From Mactra quadrangularis (taxonomy: Eukaryota > Mollusca > Bivalvia > Venerida > Mactridae): a stretch of DNA of 64,000 nucleotides. The stretch lies in NCBI GenBank assembly GCA_025267735.1, contig CM046309.1:35873202-35937201 (forward strand), read 5' to 3'. The notes beneath the pieces are model-generated. The model worked only from the letters and a program-made list of their open reading frames with translations, did not search any database and had not been told where the DNA came from. Below are positions 55,321 through 64,000 of this stretch, one piece after another (the stretch's first letter is position 1; the number at the start of each line of letters is the position of its first letter). The position numbers and the translations under genes are program-made.

Positions 55321-55981
55321 GTTGAAAATAGAAAAAAAACATCAAAATAAAACTGCAATGTAGTATATCAGTTTTTATTTCAGAGAACATAAGTAAACAA
55401 GATCTCATATCAATATATCATTTACCAAAGTCAAGAACTTAGTTTAAATGATAATTTTCTATATTTATTGTAATAGTTGTGAAGCCTTTTTTCAATTAGC
55501 AGGGCCACACAGCTGGTTATCAGTTTTCTGCCCAGTCAAAAAAGTTATACATGACAATTGGTTTATCTGCAAACTGACATCATAAATATCGCTTACATTA
55601 ATCAACAGTTCAATATAAAAAATTTGGTCTTGGGTAATAATAATTGAGATCCGTCTCATTGCTAAAAACACATTTGAGGTCTAAAGATAATATTTCTTCA
55701 AAGAATATAACTACTAACTTCATGTGTTTATCATTGTAGTATAAATATGTTATTTAGCACAGTTCTCAATGTAATGTCATCAAACTGAGCTATGAGAACC
55801 AAGTCCTTTCACAAGTTTTATTACTTCAGCCCTGCTCTGAATTTTGTAGCTGAAATATTGACTTGCCATGAATTTGAATTGTTTGTTTGAGTTTTACAGC
55901 TCACCAACACAGAAATGTTATATCGTGCCGATGAATTCAAAAGCAACATGGTTGGAGATATATAGACCAGAATGTCATATG

Positions 55982-55987
55982 TTTATT
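55982..55987 (-). terminator. Candidate polyadenylation signal of MRPS15
   Basis: AATAAA on the minus strand about 190 bp past the MRPS15 stop codon. Confidence 0.4.
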
Positions 55988-56177
55988 TTCTGAACATGTA
56001 TATTGAGACAATGAAAGATTTAACACTGATGAGTCAGCTGGGATGAATCTAGATAATTGACCCAGATAAAATAATGCTCTAAGAGGTATTATACATTCTT
56101 CAGGGCCAGTTCCTGTCAAGTTTTACATTAACCTTCAAATACCTTACAACATTTAGGAACTAATTGTAAGGTTAAAT

Positions 56178-56648
56178 CTAAAATATACGACTAGCTTTTA
56201 GTCTCTGTTCTTTAATAAGACGTTTCACTCTTGTTGTACGCGAAACTTTTATTTGACCTTCAAGAAACTTTTCTCTCCTTGCGTTAACATAATTTTCATA
56301 AGCTTTTAAAACTTCAACCTTATCTAGATTATACTGTTTAATGTCTGCATCAATTTCATTCAAAATTTTCTCCTTTTCTTTACTATATTCTATTTTTTCC
56401 TCTTCAAATTTTTTCTTCACCTCCATGAACTTCTCTTTTCCTTCCTCATATGCCTGTTGTCTGGCATCTACTTTCTGCAGGGCATATTTTCCTAGCTTCC
56501 AGTAATGGTAGGGTTTATCTTCTATGAATGTAATTTGTAAGTATCTCAGTAACCAAGTAAAGCGATCATAATCAATTCTTCTAAGTCTTCGTAACATCTT
56601 CTTACGTTTTTCTATAGTCTTTACTAAGTAATCTTTATGTTTTTTATT
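56178..56648 (-). CDS. MRPS15: MRPS15 exon 7 (terminal)
   Basis: 471 bp including the TAG stop, acceptor TTTCATTTTTCAG. It starts NKKHKDYLVKTIEKRKKMLR, the core S15 rRNA-binding helix, and ends in a lysine/glutamate-rich extension closing KASRIF. Confidence 0.93.
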   Translation of the reverse strand, partial: NKKHKDYLVKTIEKRKKMLRRLRRIDYDRFTWLLRYLQITFIEDKPYHYWKLGKYALQKVDARQQAYEEGKEKFMEVKKKFEEEKIEYSKEKEKILNEIDADIKQYNLDKVEVLKAYENYVNARREKFLEGQIKVSRTTRVKRLIKEQRLKASRIF

Positions 56649-59600
56649 CTGAAAAATGAAATAAATTTTAAATAAAGCATTGTCAGAGCAGTAAAACCAG
56701 TGGCTGGGTGATAGGAAGCACACTTAGGGATTGAGAGGTCTTGGGTTAAAATCATGCCAAGGACACTTCTAATTTCCTTAAGTAATTTCCCAGAGATTGC
56801 TTCACTGTAAATGGGTACCTGCCAGGGTGGTATAATTCTAATAGGCCAAATTTTCAGCCATACAATTACAGAGTATAAGGCTCCTGAGGAGGCTTCATTG
56901 ATAGTAGTCTGATAACCTTGTTTTTTCTTTTTTTGTTGTTGTTGGATTTAACGCAGTAGCAACACATAGTACAGGTTATATCACAGCAGTCACACCACCT
57001 ACTCACTGTTCCTGGAAAGACTGAATCTCTGGATTTAGCTGTAAACCAACTACTAGGCGCATACTTCGGGTAGTGACTGCAGTAGGAACTATTTCATGAT
57101 CAAGCTCCACGAAAGTATGCTCTGCCCAAGAATGGTACCCATGACCCCTCGATTAGTAGACTTGCGTGCTACCAGCTGAGCTAGCCAGACAACTATGACC
57201 TAGGGTTATTGCTGTTAAGTTTATGAGCGTGCAATAGCATCTAACTTAGGAATATAAATACAATAACTCAAATGTAAAATTAAAAACTGAAAACCTGTTT
57301 TATGGCTTTTTTCACACTAAGATTACCGACAGACTTTAATCCAAGGGACACAACTTGAAAGTTTTAGGTAATAGACTAGTTGACTTGTATCAGATTTTCC
57401 CCAATTATTATATAACAGCTGTTAATGCTCTAATTAATTATTTATATAATAAGTTGGTTCAAGAAATCAATGAGAAACAAGCGTTTGTTCACTTTCTGGA
57501 GATCACATGACTATATACCAGTCCCTGATAAACAATAGTTCAGGAAATTAAGCAGAATAATATTGACTTACTCTTCTTTCTTTAACAATATATGGTATCA
57601 TGTTACGTATCTTGACAGTCAAATAACAAACTGAAAAACAAAAACATACACAAATATTATCGCTCAGATTGACAAAATGGGGTTATTTTTATGAAAATAT
57701 AAAGTGCAGTCTGTAAATATAGCTATAGGCAGTTGATCAAGTTAATCAGCAACGCTGTCAGTCCAGCGAATTTTAAAATATCAGTGGGGTAAAAATCATT
57801 CATTTTTCATTAATGAAATGTTGTCGCTAAACACATTTTAGTTAAAGACTATTGTAATTGGTGCAATTCCAGCTAAGTCCAGTGAAAGTCTTCCATCAAA
57901 AAAAAATTTACTAGACAGTATATCAAGTGCTAGAAATAACAACTGTTATGTGAAAGTATTATACTATATACATTTACTGCTGTGAAAGATGAGCTAATAT
58001 GGAGTCTACTTTGTGCATCATGTTCTCCTAATATGAAGGAGTATTGAATGTTCATAAAAATGTTATTTAATTACCATATTGTTATATCAAGTAACTACAA
58101 TGAGTATCGATAGATTTGAACCACAGGCTGTTCTTTTGTGTTTACCTAAATCTTACACCATTTACTTGACTTGCTCAACTAACCAAGGCTGTCCCAAGAT
58201 ATTTACCTAATAAGTACACATGTACCTTTCCATACATCCCCTTTATAGAGGAAAATTGTGCTTTTTTATCAAATTTTCTAGGAAGGGTAAGACTGAACGG
58301 TCAGACAAGACAGTAAATAGTAACTATATTTCTATAGTTACTATAGTATAGTAACTAATGATTAATTATATTCAATGCAATGACAAAGAAGTACTTACTT
58401 TGTTTTTCTACTATAGTTCCTGGACCAAGTAATTTTGTGACATCTTCTAATAAAATGGCATTACGATGTTCTAATCTTTCCAACTGTAAACATATTAATA
58501 TAAATAAATATCTGTAAGAAAGGGCATTTATTTCTTAAATTGACCCGCTTTGTTAGCTCAGTCTTAAACATGTCTGACTATGAATCCAGAGGTCCTGAAT
58601 TCAATTTCAAATTAGGACCTTACAAGTTACAGCATGTAGGGCAACTGACCAATCTGATTAAAACCCGATCTAAAATTTTCCGCTGGCATACTCGCCAATT
58701 TAGATCTGGCCTTTTTCACGTTCAGGCAACTTTTTCTCATCATAATATTCATGACGAAATTGTTATGATACGTAACTTGTTTACATCGTCAACGTCACGC
58801 AATTTGAAATGAGCCGCCCAATCCCAGACTGTGAATAATACTGCTGTTAAATTAGCATGCAAAACTTGGTCTAAAAATAGAAATTACGAAATCAAAATGT
58901 GATTAAAAGTGTTTTCGTCTAGATGAAAGCTACTCATTGATTGGTCCAAACAAAGTTCATCTTGGCGTGACCTTCCACGGAGAAAGTAGATATCAAGTAT
59001 GACAACACTCTACAGGATATCTGTTGACGGAGATTGGCAAGTGACCAATGTGATATAACTGAAAAAATGTTGAAAAAAGGTCTTTTCTTTGCAATATACT
59101 GAGAGTAAAACTTGGAACTTTTTACAGTTTACCTTATGACAGCAAAAAGAATCAATTTGGCATATATAAGATTTGTTATGTATGACTACAGTCGTTAATT
59201 ATTCTATATAAGCAACAATCAAAATCATACAAATTAACATAGTATATATACAACTAGCTGTTGCGAAGTTTATTGAGACAACCAATTTTCATTTCCAACA
59301 AGAAAAGATATTACTAAGAAATCTAAAATAAAACAAAAAAATGCAAATGCAACAACAAGAGCACTTCAAAGACAATTGTCCTTTAAACTCTAAAAAGGGA
59401 CTGGTAATAAATCCAAGTAATTATAGTTACTTACCGAGGTAGCACACTCTAAAGTAAACAATTTTTTCACATGATCTGGTAACCTATAAAAATAATAATT
59501 TAATATGATATAATTTGTACAGTTTAAGTTTGTAAGTTATGTTAAACTGACTCCCGGGAGTTGAGTTTTTACTATAGAAACACACCTTGCTAAATCCCAG

Positions 59601-61982
59601 CTTTAGTTCATGTATACAGACAGCCTAGTCACCTAAGATAACCAGACTTTGCAACTAAAAATTTTACTTGGGCATCATGTGTACTAAGAAACATAGGCAG
59701 CTGGCATGGTTCTGTGTCAAACACAATAAACATACAATGTACATATAAGGTATATAACTAAAAAAAGGTAGATTTTTTACCCAAGTTCAATAAGTGGTCA
59801 GTTTCTCCATTATAAATTATTTATTTTAAAGATTTATACATGCATGAATGGGTAAGGCTTTGCTCTTTTAAATGACACCAACATCTTTTTGCATATACAC
59901 CAAAGATACTTTAGTCAATTGATTTCAAATGTCACCAATCAACACAGATTTTGTTTAGAATTGTCAACACAGAAGTTGCAAAATCAATATTCATTGATGA
60001 CAGCAATTTTTTCACAGTTTTCAAAAGAAACACAAGTTTATCTAATTATGGCTACACAACCGGAGACATGTTTTATACCATTCACTGCATAACTTTTTTA
60101 TGAATAATACAACAGAATATTGCTAAAAGGAAAGCATACATTCATAATAATCACGTAACCCAGAAAAAAGAAATGGAACAAATAGCAGGTATACTTACGT
60201 GTGAACTTCTGGTACATCTCTATATTTGAACACAATTTCAGAAAGATCAAGAGGCTCTTGTTTGATGAGATCACCTGTGGAAATAAATAAATTTATGTTA
60301 TGCCTTAACATACATGTACATGATTGATCATTCAACATCTAAATTCCAGTAGTGTGTTACTGAGAAATAAAATTTGAGTTACCAGTATATAAAATATACA
60401 ACTATGGGATCCTTTCAAATGAGATAAATAAAAAAAATATATTGAAATAACATTCATAAGTTTGATTTTTTATCTTTTACATTGAATGACACCAGCAGCC
60501 AAAGTGCTGTCACCATTTGAAAATTGAAGACTAGATTCTTTTACCACAAGACAAAATTTACCAACTCATATGTCATAAAATGGATTCAGGAATAATCCAA
60601 TTTCCATTCTGTGATTTCTAAAAATTCAACTGGAGTTTTCCCAAACCTTGAAATTAATTTAGGTTATTCCCCCAACCGATGAAACAACAAAAAATCCCAA
60701 ACATACTAATAAGTATAAGGTTTGGCACCACAAGAAACTATTTCCCAACTACTGAAAAACTGAGTTATGAATCTTATGATAAAACTCAAAGATTAAATCA
60801 AACACCACTCACCTCCATAATCAAAGTTGAGAGGTTTTAGACGTGAAGTATCTATACTTCTATATCTCACAGTTTGATCAAGAATAGGTGCACCTGAAAT
60901 ACATGAATATAAATTTGTAGAAGTACCCATTTTCAGACTCGGAATATACTTCAAGCAAGATATTATGGCACAACATGCAACAATTTGGGTCCCACAATAA
61001 AGTGACCAGATGCATCTAATTCAAATTAAGGGTTATAATAGATTAAATTCTATTTAAAAGACTAACCCAATAACCTTTGATTTCTTTTAAATAGGTAGGG
61101 GTTGATATTCAGGCTTTATCCATCCCAATTTCTCTGAAGAGTAGGACTTTTACCTGAGGTTTGTTAGGCTCTTAGTCAATAACATCACTATTTGACCCCA
61201 CCAATCCTAGGGGCTGTGGGCTACATTTATGGCTGGTGTGTAAACAATAGTAAAAGCAAGTCTTTGAATAACATCTCTTAAATCTTAGGTTATCATGACA
61301 AAAATAGGAAGTTTGGCACTTAAATTAGAAGACGTCAGATCTTACTGGCTTGCAAGTTGCAGTTGCAAACTAGTTCACATATTTATTGAGCCCGATGTGA
61401 TAAACACATAAACACTTGGTTTGTTGGGCTCTTGATATTTGTTCCAATGACTGATAGACTCATTTACATGTCAGTAACAGGAGTTATACACTTGTTAACA
61501 TCCAATTTGAATCTTGATATTTAACATCGTTGTTTCTGTACAGGAATAGAACTCCTCAAATGAGTGTTGAATACACAGTAATCCTTAGTAAAACTAAGGA
61601 TGGTCAGACTCAAAAGTTTCTCACCGCAAAGCCAGTAAGAAATATGCTTAATTCTACTTAAAAGACAATTAATGGTTATCCTATTTAAGGCCAAACCTAT
61701 AATATCAATGTCATCTGTGGCAGAGATAAACATTAAGGCTACTGCTCCAAGACTTGTGTACAGACAGCATCGCGAAATCAGATTATTTTTATGGCTTTTC
61801 AAGCGTCTTGTCACCTTGATGAACTGAAAAATGAATAATCTATGTATATGTCAATGAATTAAATGATAATTACATCTAGAAAACAAAGTAGAGCGACTTG
61901 TTGTTAGGCTCAGATCGCAGAATGTTTTGCAGAGGCAAGCAACATCTCGAAACTTGGATTTTAGAATGCGTGAGAGCGACAT
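56178..61982 (-). CDS. MRPS15: Mitochondrial ribosomal protein S15 (uS15m), complete gene
   Basis: Seven coding exons on the minus strand: 61874-61982, 60813-60893, 60199-60274, 59435-59483, 58399-58483, 57572-57630 and 56178-56648. All introns are GT-AG and the phases join without conflict, giving 930 bp (309 residues). The N-terminus (MSLSRILKSKFRDVAC...) is basic, serine-rich and without acidic residues apart from one Asp, as in mitochondrial presequences. The S15 domain spans roughly residues 120-200 (CYLTVKIRNM, then YLVKTIEKRKKMLRRLRR and DYDRF), matching the conserved KRRKLLKYLR-type helix of S15 proteins. The tail is a long charged helix. S15 binds small-subunit rRNA and is part of the mitochondrial 28S subunit. 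The start is chosen because it gives a presequence and lies 251 bp from the divergent PACRG start. Confidence 0.93.
56652..57195 (-). mobile_element. SINE remnants in MRPS15 intron 6
   Basis: Bases 56945-57195 are a family 3 SINE on the minus strand (head GTCTGGCTAGCTCAGCTGGT, body with CATACTTTCGTGGAGCTTG), like 3695-3955. Next to it at about 56690-56870 a plus-strand tRNA-like head (GTGGCTGGGTGATAGGAAGC, GTCTTGGGTTAAAATC) suggests another, decayed SINE. Confidence 0.65.
57572..57630 (-). CDS. MRPS15: MRPS15 exon 6
   Basis: 59 bp, acceptor TGTTTTTCAG, donor GTAAGT. It encodes CYLTVKIRNMIPYIVKERR, the helix equivalent to IALSVKIRSYEEHLEKH in vertebrates. Confidence 0.9.
58195..58300 (-). mobile_element. 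Decayed SINE fragment in MRPS15 intron 5
   Basis: TATAGAGGAAAATTGTGC and ATCAAATTTTCTAGGAAGGG resemble the middle of the family 1 SINE body. Limits are unclear. Confidence 0.35.
58399..58483 (-). CDS. MRPS15: MRPS15 exon 5
   Basis: 85 bp, acceptor ATGTTTACAG, donor GTAAGT. It encodes LERLEHRNAILLEDVTKLLG and PGTIVEKQ. Confidence 0.9.
58540..58615 (+). repeat. tRNA-like SINE head relic
   Basis: GCTTTGTTAGCTCAGTCTTA and GTCCTGAATTCAATTTC correspond to A-box and B-box positions of a tRNA-type head. It is not a functional tRNA; the anticodon stem does not pair convincingly. Confidence 0.45.
59435..59483 (-). CDS. MRPS15: MRPS15 exon 4
   Basis: 49 bp, acceptor TTTTTATAG, donor GTAAGT. It encodes LPDHVKKLFTLECATS, which matches the VVKRLLSLEMA region of vertebrate MRPS15. 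Confidence 0.9.
60199..60274 (-). CDS. MRPS15: MRPS15 exon 3
   Basis: 76 bp, acceptor TTATTTCCACAG, donor GTAAGT. It encodes DLIKQEPLDLSEIVFKYRDV and PEVHT. The DVPEVHTLPDHVKKL run matches the animal MRPS15 segment before the S15 fold. Confidence 0.9.
60813..60893 (-). CDS. MRPS15: MRPS15 exon 2
   Basis: 81 bp with acceptor TGTATTTCAG and donor GTGAGT. It encodes APILDQTVRYRSIDTSRLKP and onward to FDYG, the linker between presequence and folded core. Confidence 0.9.
61874..61982 (-). CDS. MRPS15: MRPS15 exon 1
   Basis: 109 bp, residues 1-36 plus one base. The donor is GTAATT directly after AGAT. The split codon becomes TGT when joined to exon 2. Confidence 0.9.
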
Positions 61983-62233
61983 TTTCCGGTGTTGACCTTA
62001 AATCGGTCGACATCAGCCAGACGCTTGAGTAGAAGTGCATTGTGGGAAAGATTATCCATACCGGAAGTGTTCCCAATAGCAACTTCACTGCGTATGCGAA
62101 CATCCGGGCTTTTGTTGCTAGACTACACAAACAGTTGATCGACTTCCATGTTGTTTATGATATCGTTTTAAGTTTAGTGTTTTGTGATACATTTTAAACG
62201 ATAATCAAATAAATTAAACTTAAGAGGGACAAA
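61983..62233. promoter_or_regulatory. Bidirectional promoter between MRPS15 and PACRG
   Basis: Only 251 bp separate the divergent start codons, so both promoters and 5' UTRs must lie here. The interval is GC-richer than its surroundings. It contains ACCGGAAGTG at 62060-62069, a strong ETS/GABP-type site common in nuclear genes for mitochondrial proteins, and TGCGTATGCG near 62088, a weak NRF-1-like half-site. No TATA box is evident. A minus-strand frame across the interval is not thought to be coding. Confidence 0.7.
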
Positions 62234-62353
62234 ATGTCGGTCATGCAGCAACAATGTAGCGAGCAGAAGAAGGGATATGGCTACCAGAAAATAAAATCAC
62301 CGCAATCAGAATCACTTGGATTCACAATTCAGTCATACCAAAAGAATGCCAAG
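62234..62353 (+). CDS. PACRG: PACRG exon 1
   Basis: 120 bp, ATG in context AAAATGTCG, donor GTAAAT after [15 protein letters not shown] resembles the SEGFTVKAMMKNS segment of vertebrate PACRG. Confidence 0.88.
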
Positions 62354-63514
62354 GTAAATCTAAGTTATTTTTATTCTTACATTCTTTAACTCGTAATTAG
62401 TTGAAGCAATTTTATTATAAGTAAATGATACCATAAACTTGACACTGCAAAATTGACTGTTTATACTGTAGTTTGTATTTGTTTTACTTGTGTTTCATTT
62501 TGCAACAAAGTTTATTCTAACTTTACTTTGTAGTCATACCATAGTTTTACTCAAATTAGTAAATCAATTAACAACAAGTTCATTTATACTCTTTATATAT
62601 GGTTTTATTACCAGGTTACTTACGTTATAGCGAGTACTAGATAATATAAAATGCCAAAACATACTAAATTTATAAGGTATTAAATGCTTCCTAAATTTCC
62701 TTCTTTAGTTAAATTATAAATATAAACAGATTTCCCTTTACCCTGATTATATCATATGGTTCGGATAGAATCTAGTTTAGCGGAGCCCGCTATTGCGCAC
62801 GCTCGAACGTTGCGTTGTTTACAAATTTTGGAAGTCATTTTGTTTTCACTGATGCAGTTTTTTATTCATTTCTTAAATGAATTATTTTTAATAACTATTT
62901 TAAAATGCTTTTTTTGTTATCCATTTTTATTATCAGCGGGGGTGTGGGGGCGACAGCCCTCATAATAGATATTAGCGTCATTTACCTTTGTGCGTCTGCT
63001 CATAGAAACAGCACGCTGCGCACGCATATTTATATTTACTTCCGGGGTCTGCTAAACTAGATGTGTTCCTATGGTTCCTTCATCTAAGTCTTAATGATAC
63101 ATGATCCTATTGTTGATTGGCAAATACTACAAGGTGTGTACTTAAGCCAAATATTAGGGAAGTAAAGTATAAATGAATCTTCCACTTACCATGTACATGT
63201 ATTACCTTGTTGAAGTTGTTCTGTTGGCCTTCATGTGATGACTTACCAAAGGAGTATTTATTCTAATGTTGATAGTTAGATATGACATTTAGTGTACATA
63301 AACATGTCATAATACAAGCTCAGAACTTGCAGTACAGCTAATAAGATTTGACTGTTAAATCATGTTTTTTTTATCTCAGGTTGATGGTCCACCATGTGCT
63401 GGTGCATTTAAAGTTAGACCTGCAAAAGCAACAGCTTTCAGAAAATTCTATGAAAGAGGAGATTTTCCAATTGCTTTAGAACATGATACAAAGGGAAATA
63501 AGATTGCATGGAAA
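62234..63514 (+). CDS. PACRG: Parkin co-regulated gene protein, N-terminal exons (partial)
   Basis: Exon 1 (62234-62353, 40 codons, [18 protein letters not shown]...) and exon 2 (63380-63514, 45 codons) are joined by a GT-AG intron in phase 0. Exon 2 encodes [12 protein letters not shown], then [20 protein letters not shown] and [11 protein letters not shown], nearly identical to animal PACRG (GPPAAGAFKERP...[28 protein letters not shown]). The donor GTGAGT follows and the rest of the gene, including its helical-repeat domain, lies beyond the window. PACRG is an axonemal protein of the doublet-microtubule inner junction. Exon 1 is variable between animals and its assignment rests on the frame and donor. 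Confidence 0.93.
62770..63062 (+). mobile_element. MITE in PACRG intron 1
   Basis: ATCTAGTTTAGCGGAGCCC and GGGGTCTGCTAAACTAGAT are inverted repeats bounding 293 bp. The interior has a GCGCACGC/GCGCACGC pair and GGGGGTGTGGGGGCGACAG, typical of widespread animal MITEs. The plus-strand frame crossing it is not a gene. Confidence 0.8.
63380..63514 (+). CDS. PACRG: PACRG exon 2
   Basis: 135 bp, acceptor TTTTTTTTATCTCAG, donor GTGAGT. It holds the highly conserved [17 protein letters not shown] block. Confidence 0.95.
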
Positions 63515-64000
63515 GTGAGTATAACTACATTGTTTCAATCAGTTACTGTCATTTGATACATCATACAAAATTAAAACAAGTTCACATATTTCAAAGCTTA
63601 ATTTCATGTATGTATTTAAGTTAAAATTTTTAAGTCTGCTTTTAGTCTGCATTCATTCATTCATACCATCTTGTTCCCCTAATTATAGAAATGATCTTAA
63701 GCGGGTGAACTTCATAATTCCCATTTACATTAGGGTGGAGTGAAGCAATGACATGTCATATTTCATAAATTAACCTACCAACACTTCAATCAGAACCAAG
63801 CAAAATAATTCTTATGGCAATGTCAGGTATGTTAATTTACTCACAAAATATTAATTTGAAAATAAATTTTCTATTTTTTTTTTTGCTCAATGAAATAAGC
63901 ATTGCCTCTTTTTGGATCTTAATAAAGTACCTAAATAGAGATAATTTAGATAACTAAAACACATGTCCAGTGTCCTACTACTGGCTTACATTTTCTACAC

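Noticed and set aside
61521..61814. 97-codon minus-strand frame inside MRPS15 intron 1
   Set aside because: Exon 1 joins exon 2 in perfect phase without it and the peptide does not resemble S15; treated as intronic.
61876..62130. 84-codon minus-strand frame over MRPS15 exon 1 and the promoter
   Set aside because: It uses a different frame from the one that joins to the MRPS15 exons and gives a presequence-like start.
62756..62965. 69-codon plus-strand frame in PACRG intron 1
   Set aside because: It lies almost wholly in the MITE at 62770-63062.

Overview
The window is animal nuclear DNA: AT-rich, intron-containing and packed with short interspersed and DNA-transposon repeats. Two conserved single-copy genes at the right end, mitochondrial ribosomal protein S15 (MRPS15) and PACRG, show it is a metazoan. 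The repeat types (tRNA-headed SINEs, abundant MITEs, the AGCTCGAC-type repeat, GGAC/CACG-bearing repeats, satellite-carrying elements) fit a mollusc, most likely a bivalve. That taxonomic step is inference, and I do not name a species.

Layout. 1-20 kb: no confident gene. This part is a mosaic of SINEs, Tc1/mariner-, hAT-, MULE- and TTAA-type MITEs, a 44-bp satellite and microsatellites, with two weak exon candidates. 20.1-26.6 kb: a three-level nest, with a Tc1-like MITE containing a 6.1-kb pogo-like TA-flanked element, which contains a 5'-truncated LINE (endonuclease plus reverse transcriptase, one frameshift). 28.1-32.4 kb: a 4.2-kb foldback-like structure. Inverted arms of about 510 bp, each holding five 69-bp repeats, flank about 3 kb of a 77-bp satellite whose monomers are themselves inverted repeats. 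35.4 kb: one isolated SLC22-type transporter exon. 43.3-44.5 and 51.7-52.9 kb: two nearly identical intronless leucine-rich-repeat membrane protein genes on the minus strand. They come from a segmental duplication that also left extra copies of the 3' end at 41.5 and 50.1 kb. 46.3-47.3 kb: a decayed mariner. 56.2-62.0 kb: complete seven-exon MRPS15 (minus). 62.2 kb to the end: first two exons of PACRG (plus), head to head with MRPS15 across about 250 bp.

The host genes fall into two groups. MRPS15 (mitochondrial translation) and PACRG (ciliary doublet microtubules) probably share a bidirectional promoter. The LRR pair are cell-surface proteins that look like a recent local expansion. Because the window holds several copies of many repeat families, insertion sites and target-site duplications can often be checked against uninterrupted paralogous copies within the window. 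Several transposon assignments below rest on that.
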